Assembly (NCBI RefSeq): GCF_000010305.1
Contig: NC_012489.1
Location: forward strand, 682,001 to 746,000
Direction of reading: 5' to 3'
Length of the DNA: 64,000 nt
From: Gemmatimonas aurantiaca T-27
GTDB lineage: Bacteria > Gemmatimonadota > Gemmatimonadetes > Gemmatimonadales > Gemmatimonadaceae
The translations under genes were made by a program, and so were the position numbers. The notes under the pieces were generated by a model that made no database searches, was not told the DNA's origin, and saw only the letters and a program-made list of their open reading frames with translations. This document shows positions 61,041 through 64,000 of this stretch, in pieces (positions within the stretch are counted from its first letter, which is position 1; each line of letters begins with the position of its first letter).

Positions 61041-61631
61041 TCAGCGATCGGAGAGGGCGGAGCCGCTCCCGGAACTACTCCCGGAATTTGCCTCACGTTC
61101 GGGCGGCAGATCACCCACCGGCAGCACACGCAGCAGTTTCGGATACTTGCCCTTCTCGTGGTCCCAGTCCTTCATGGCCGATCGCTTCTTGAGTAGGCTG
61201 AGGCGATCGGTGAAGAGTTTGCCGAACAGGTGGTCGATTTCGTGCTGCAGGCAACGGCCGAGCAGGTTGGCGGCGTCGACTTCGTACCAATTGAGATCGA
61301 TGTCCTGCGCGCGCACGATCACCCGCGCCGGCCGATCCACATCGGCATAGACCTCGGGAATGGAGAGGCACCCTTCCTCACCACGCTCGAGGCCTTCGCG
61401 GAGAATGATCTCCGGATTGATGACGACCAGACGCACATCGTCAGCGTCCACCACGGCAAGCCGCTCGAGGCGGCCCACCTGTGGCGCGGCCAGGCCAACA
61501 CCCTTCGCCGCTTCCATCGTGTCGAACATGTTGTCGACCAGACGGCGCAATTCGGGCGTGACCGATTCCACCCGCTGCGTCTCCTGACGCAGCACGGGGG
61601 ATCCCAGCACGTGAATATCGAGCAGTGACAC
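61041..61631 (-). CDS. def: Peptide deformylase
   Basis: 196 residues. The three motifs are GVGLAAPQVG, EEGCLSIPE (Cys metal ligand) and QHEIDHLFGKLF (HExxH). It removes the N-formyl group from nascent proteins. A Ser/Gly-rich tail (SGSSSGSGSALSDR) extends beyond the usual length. The start is GTG 61631, with GGAG about 6 bases upstream. Confidence 0.96.
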   Translation of the reverse strand: MSLLDIHVLGSPVLRQETQRVESVTPELRRLVDNMFDTMEAAKGVGLAAPQVGRLERLAVVDADDVRLVVINPEIILREGLERGEEGCLSIPEVYADVDRPARVIVRAQDIDLNWYEVDAANLLGRCLQHEIDHLFGKLFTDRLSLLKKRSAMKDWDHEKGKYPKLLRVLPVGDLPPEREANSGSSSGSGSALSDR

Positions 61632-61647
61632 GGTGTCTCCGACGGCC

Positions 61648-62001
61648 TCAGGCCGCGGGCGTGGTGGCGGAACCCACGCGGGCGATACGACCGCGTTCGA
61701 TGATCAGGCGGGATTCGCCCGACTTGATCGTGATGCGGTCTTCCATCGTGGCGGCGCCATCCTTGCCCTGCGAGGCAATGTGCAGCACTTCGCCCACGAT
61801 GCCGCCCGCCGTCACGATCTCATCGCCCTTCTTGAGGGTGCGGACCGTTTCGTCGTGCTTCTTGCGCTGACGCTGCTGCGGCCGGATCAGCACGAAGTAG
61901 AAGATCGCGAAGATCGCGCCGTACATGAAAATCATCTGCGGGATCGCGGTGGTCGGCGACGCCTGCAGAAGGGCAAAGCTGGCAATGACGGAAACGGTCA
62001 T
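61648..62001 (-). CDS. yajC: Preprotein translocase subunit YajC
   Basis: 117 residues. One N-terminal helix (QMIFMYGAIFAIFYFVLIRPQQRQRKKHDE) is followed by the conserved LKKGDEIVTAGGIVGEV. YajC associates with SecDF at the inner membrane; secDF is expected downstream in many genomes but is not here, where def follows. ATG 62001 overlaps the tgt stop (ATGA). Confidence 0.96.
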   Translation of the reverse strand: MTVSVIASFALLQASPTTAIPQMIFMYGAIFAIFYFVLIRPQQRQRKKHDETVRTLKKGDEIVTAGGIVGEVLHIASQGKDGAATMEDRITIKSGESRLIIERGRIARVGSATTPAA

Positions 62002-63152
62002 GAGACAGTCGAGCGGGAGTGATATCGGGCGAGCCAGTCACGACTCCAGCCCGCAAAGGTTCCGGCCAGGACGGCGTCCCGGGCCTCGCGCATCAGCGCC
62101 ACGAGGAAATGTACATTGTGGAGGCTCAGGAGGCGCAGTCCGAGAATTTCTTCCGCCACGAACAGGTGGCGGATGTACCCCTTGGAAAACCGGGCACAGG
62201 CCGCACAGGTGCAGGTGGGGTCGAGCGGGCTCTGGTCGAGCCGCCAGGCGGCGTTTTTGATGCTGCGTCGCCCCGTCGGTGTGAAGAACGCCCCCGTGCG
62301 GCCCATGCGGGTGGGCGCCACACAATCGAACAGGTCGACGCCCCGGGCCACGCCTTCCACGAGATCCTCGGGAAACCCCACCCCCATCAGGTAGCGGGGG
62401 CGGTCCTTGGGCAGGACCTCGTTCACCACATCGAGCATCGCATACATGTCGGGCTTGGTTTCTCCCACCGACAATCCGCCGATGCCCACACCCACCCAGT
62501 CTGCGACACCCTGGATGGCCGACGCCGAGGCCCGACGCAGATCGGCATGAATGCCACCCTGCACAATCGGGAACAGGGCCTGTTCCGGCGTGGGGGCCAG
62601 GGTGTCTTCGCGCTGTAGCTGGTCGAAGGCGACGCGGCACCGTTCGAGCCACCGGACGCTCCGCTCCATGGCTTCGCGGGCCAGATCATGCGGCGACTGG
62701 CCCGGCACCACATGATCGAACTGCATGATCACGTCGGCACCCAGGTTGCGTTCGATGCGCATCACCGACTCCGGTGTGAACTGCTGCAGCGACCCGTCGA
62801 GGTGACTGCGGAATTCCACCCCGTCTTCCTGAATGGTGCGCAACCCTTCGAGCGAGAACACCTGAAAACCGCCCGAGTCGGTCAGCATCGGGCCTTCCCA
62901 CTGCATGAAGCGGTGCAGACCACCGAAGGCGCGCACGGTTTCATCGCCCGGGCGCAGGCGCAGGTGATAGGCGTTCGACAGCACCATCGTGGCCCCCAGA
63001 CGCTGCAGGTCTTCGGGGTCGAGTGCCTTCACTGAGGCCAGTGTGCCGACCGGCATGAACTGCGGTGTCTGCACAGGACCATGCGGTGTGTGGAACACGC
63101 CCGCACGGGCCTCACCATCGGTGCCTTCCACCGCAAACGAAAACGCGCTCAC
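61998..63152 (-). CDS. tgt: Queuine tRNA-ribosyltransferase
   Basis: 384 residues, TIM barrel. PVQTPQFMPVGT, the nucleophile region DSGGFQVFSL, VGIGGLSVGE and YLMGVGFPEDLVEGV are conserved. The zinc site is CTCAACARFSKGYIRHLF. It exchanges guanine for preQ1 at position 34 of GUN tRNAs. The queA-tgt-yajC order is classic. Confidence 0.97.
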   Translation of the reverse strand: MSAFSFAVEGTDGEARAGVFHTPHGPVQTPQFMPVGTLASVKALDPEDLQRLGATMVLSNAYHLRLRPGDETVRAFGGLHRFMQWEGPMLTDSGGFQVFSLEGLRTIQEDGVEFRSHLDGSLQQFTPESVMRIERNLGADVIMQFDHVVPGQSPHDLAREAMERSVRWLERCRVAFDQLQREDTLAPTPEQALFPIVQGGIHADLRRASASAIQGVADWVGVGIGGLSVGETKPDMYAMLDVVNEVLPKDRPRYLMGVGFPEDLVEGVARGVDLFDCVAPTRMGRTGAFFTPTGRRSIKNAAWRLDQSPLDPTCTCAACARFSKGYIRHLFVAEEILGLRLLSLHNVHFLVALMREARDAVLAGTFAGWSRDWLARYHSRSTVS

Positions 63153-63162
63153 GACCTAGTAC

Positions 63163-64000
63163 TCACAGCAGAACCATCGCGTCGCCATAACTGTAGAATC
63201 GGTACTGCTCGGCCACCGCCGTGCGATACGCCTGCATGGTCAGGTCATACCCCGCGAACGCCGCCACGAGCATGATCAGCGTGGAGCGCGGCAAGTGGAA
63301 GTTCGTGATCAAATGATCCACGCCACGAAACTGGTAGGGTGGACGCAGGAAGATGTTCGTTTCGCCGATGTAGGGGTGGATGACCCCATCCGGTGTGGCC
63401 GCCGTCTCGATGGTGCGCACGCTGGTCGTGCCCACCGCCCAGATCTTGCCCCCCCGTGCGCGCACCGCGTTCAGACGGGCGGCGGCATCGGGCGTGACCT
63501 CGCACCATTCCTCATGCATGACATGCTGCGACGGATCGTCGTCGCTCACCGGGCGGAACGTCCCCGCGCCAACATGCAGCAGCACATTCACCCGCTCCAC
63601 GCCACGTGCGTCGAGCGTGGCGAGCAGGTCGTCGGTGAAGTGCAGCCCGGCCGTGGGCGCCGCCACCGAACCCGCCTGCGCGGCATAGATGGTCTGGTAG
63701 CGCGCGGCGTCGGCGTCGGTGTCGGAGCGTTCGATGTATGGCGGCAGCGGGATGTGTCCGTGCTGCTCGATGGCGCTCTGCACCGAAGAGAATTCCGGCG
63801 CATGCAACTTCACGATGCGGGTGCGTCGTGGCGTCGTGTCCACGATTTCCACCGTGAAGCCGGGAGCGATGGTCACCGTGCGACCGGGACGCAGCTTCCC
63901 CCCGGGATGGATCATCGCTTCGTAGTGTGCATCGCGCAGATGACGCAGCAGCAGAATCTCGGCCGGTCCACCACTCTCGCGATGCCCCAGCAACCGGGCC
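63163..64000 (-). CDS. queA: S-adenosylmethionine:tRNA ribosyltransferase-isomerase, 5' end cut off
   Basis: The frame is open to the end of the window, so the N-terminal part of the gene is missing; the codons before the first internal start (ARLLGHRESGG) match the conserved ARLxGxR region of QueA. The visible 279 residues include YQTIYAAQAGSVAAPTAGLHFT, HVGAGTFRPV, HEEWCEV, VGTTSVRTIE, GETNIFLRPPYQFRGVDHLITNFHLPRSTLIMLVAAFAG and YRFYSYGDAM. QueA makes epoxyqueuosine on tRNA, after Tgt. It is the first visible gene of the operon. Confidence 0.96.
   Translation of the reverse strand, partial: ARLLGHRESGGPAEILLLRHLRDAHYEAMIHPGGKLRPGRTVTIAPGFTVEIVDTTPRRTRIVKLHAPEFSSVQSAIEQHGHIPLPPYIERSDTDADAARYQTIYAAQAGSVAAPTAGLHFTDDLLATLDARGVERVNVLLHVGAGTFRPVSDDDPSQHVMHEEWCEVTPDAAARLNAVRARGGKIWAVGTTSVRTIETAATPDGVIHPYIGETNIFLRPPYQFRGVDHLITNFHLPRSTLIMLVAAFAGYDLTMQAYRTAVAEQYRFYSYGDAMVLL

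Overview
The window is a GC-rich bacterial chromosome segment whose genes run on both strands in compact operons. Four proteins end in the same PEP-CTERM sorting tail (PEPSTY, hydrophobic stretch, Arg-rich end). Together with exopolysaccharide genes, a TamA/TamB pair, a TonB-dependent receptor and an RpoD-like sigma factor, this points to a diderm. My best guess is the Gemmatimonadota (Gemmatimonas-like); this is inferred from gene content and tail style, not from a marker-gene comparison. No rRNA, tRNA, CRISPR array, insertion sequence or prophage was recognised.

Region 1 (1-24 kb) is a cell-surface and exopolysaccharide region. It opens inside a Wzc-like tyrosine autokinase, followed by an SLBB export protein. 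Next come a PEP-CTERM protein with a thioester-domain signature and a 1.7-kDa-scale-exceeding giant lipoprotein of about 1,700 residues (13 Ig-like repeats plus a metzincin protease). UDP-sugar genes (WbpA-like dehydrogenase, WecB epimerase), a phosphoglycosyl transferase and an RmlB-like dehydratase follow. A VWA protein and a ChlI/MoxR-type AAA+ ATPase lie at either end of a block holding three more PEP-CTERM proteins, an MFS exporter and a TonB-dependent receptor. A GT2 glycosyltransferase and an Ala-rich lipoprotein close the region. No exosortase is present, so the sorting enzyme must be encoded elsewhere.

Region 2 (24-34.5 kb) is metabolic. A minus-strand operon encodes glycolate oxidase (glcD-glcE-glcF), a HAD-like protein that lacks the catalytic nucleophile, and a YgfZ-like protein. 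Upstream lie a stand-alone receiver protein, an RpoD-type sigma factor, aroB, a PduO-type cobalamin adenosyltransferase and a divergent YumC-type ferredoxin/flavodoxin-NADP reductase. The gene-free stretch 34.46-34.84 kb holds a 290-bp element with 52-bp inverted arms.

Region 3 (34.8-52 kb) covers envelope and signalling. It has a peptide-ABC binding protein with one permease, TamA-TamB, a GAF/PAS hybrid histidine kinase whose phospho-accepting His is replaced by Asn, a YkfC-like NlpC/P60 peptidase, a DMT transporter, an intact HAD phosphatase and a protein of unknown function.

Region 4 (52-64 kb) is minus-strand housekeeping. The Feo iron-uptake operon (feoA, feoB and a 43-residue Cys-rich membrane protein) carries a palindromic operator in front of it. 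A long gene string then runs queA-tgt-yajC-def-fmt-rsmB-PASTA protein-rpe-tlpA-(29-residue peptide)-tsaD-lgt, with many 4-bp ATGA/GTGA overlaps. queA is cut by the window end.
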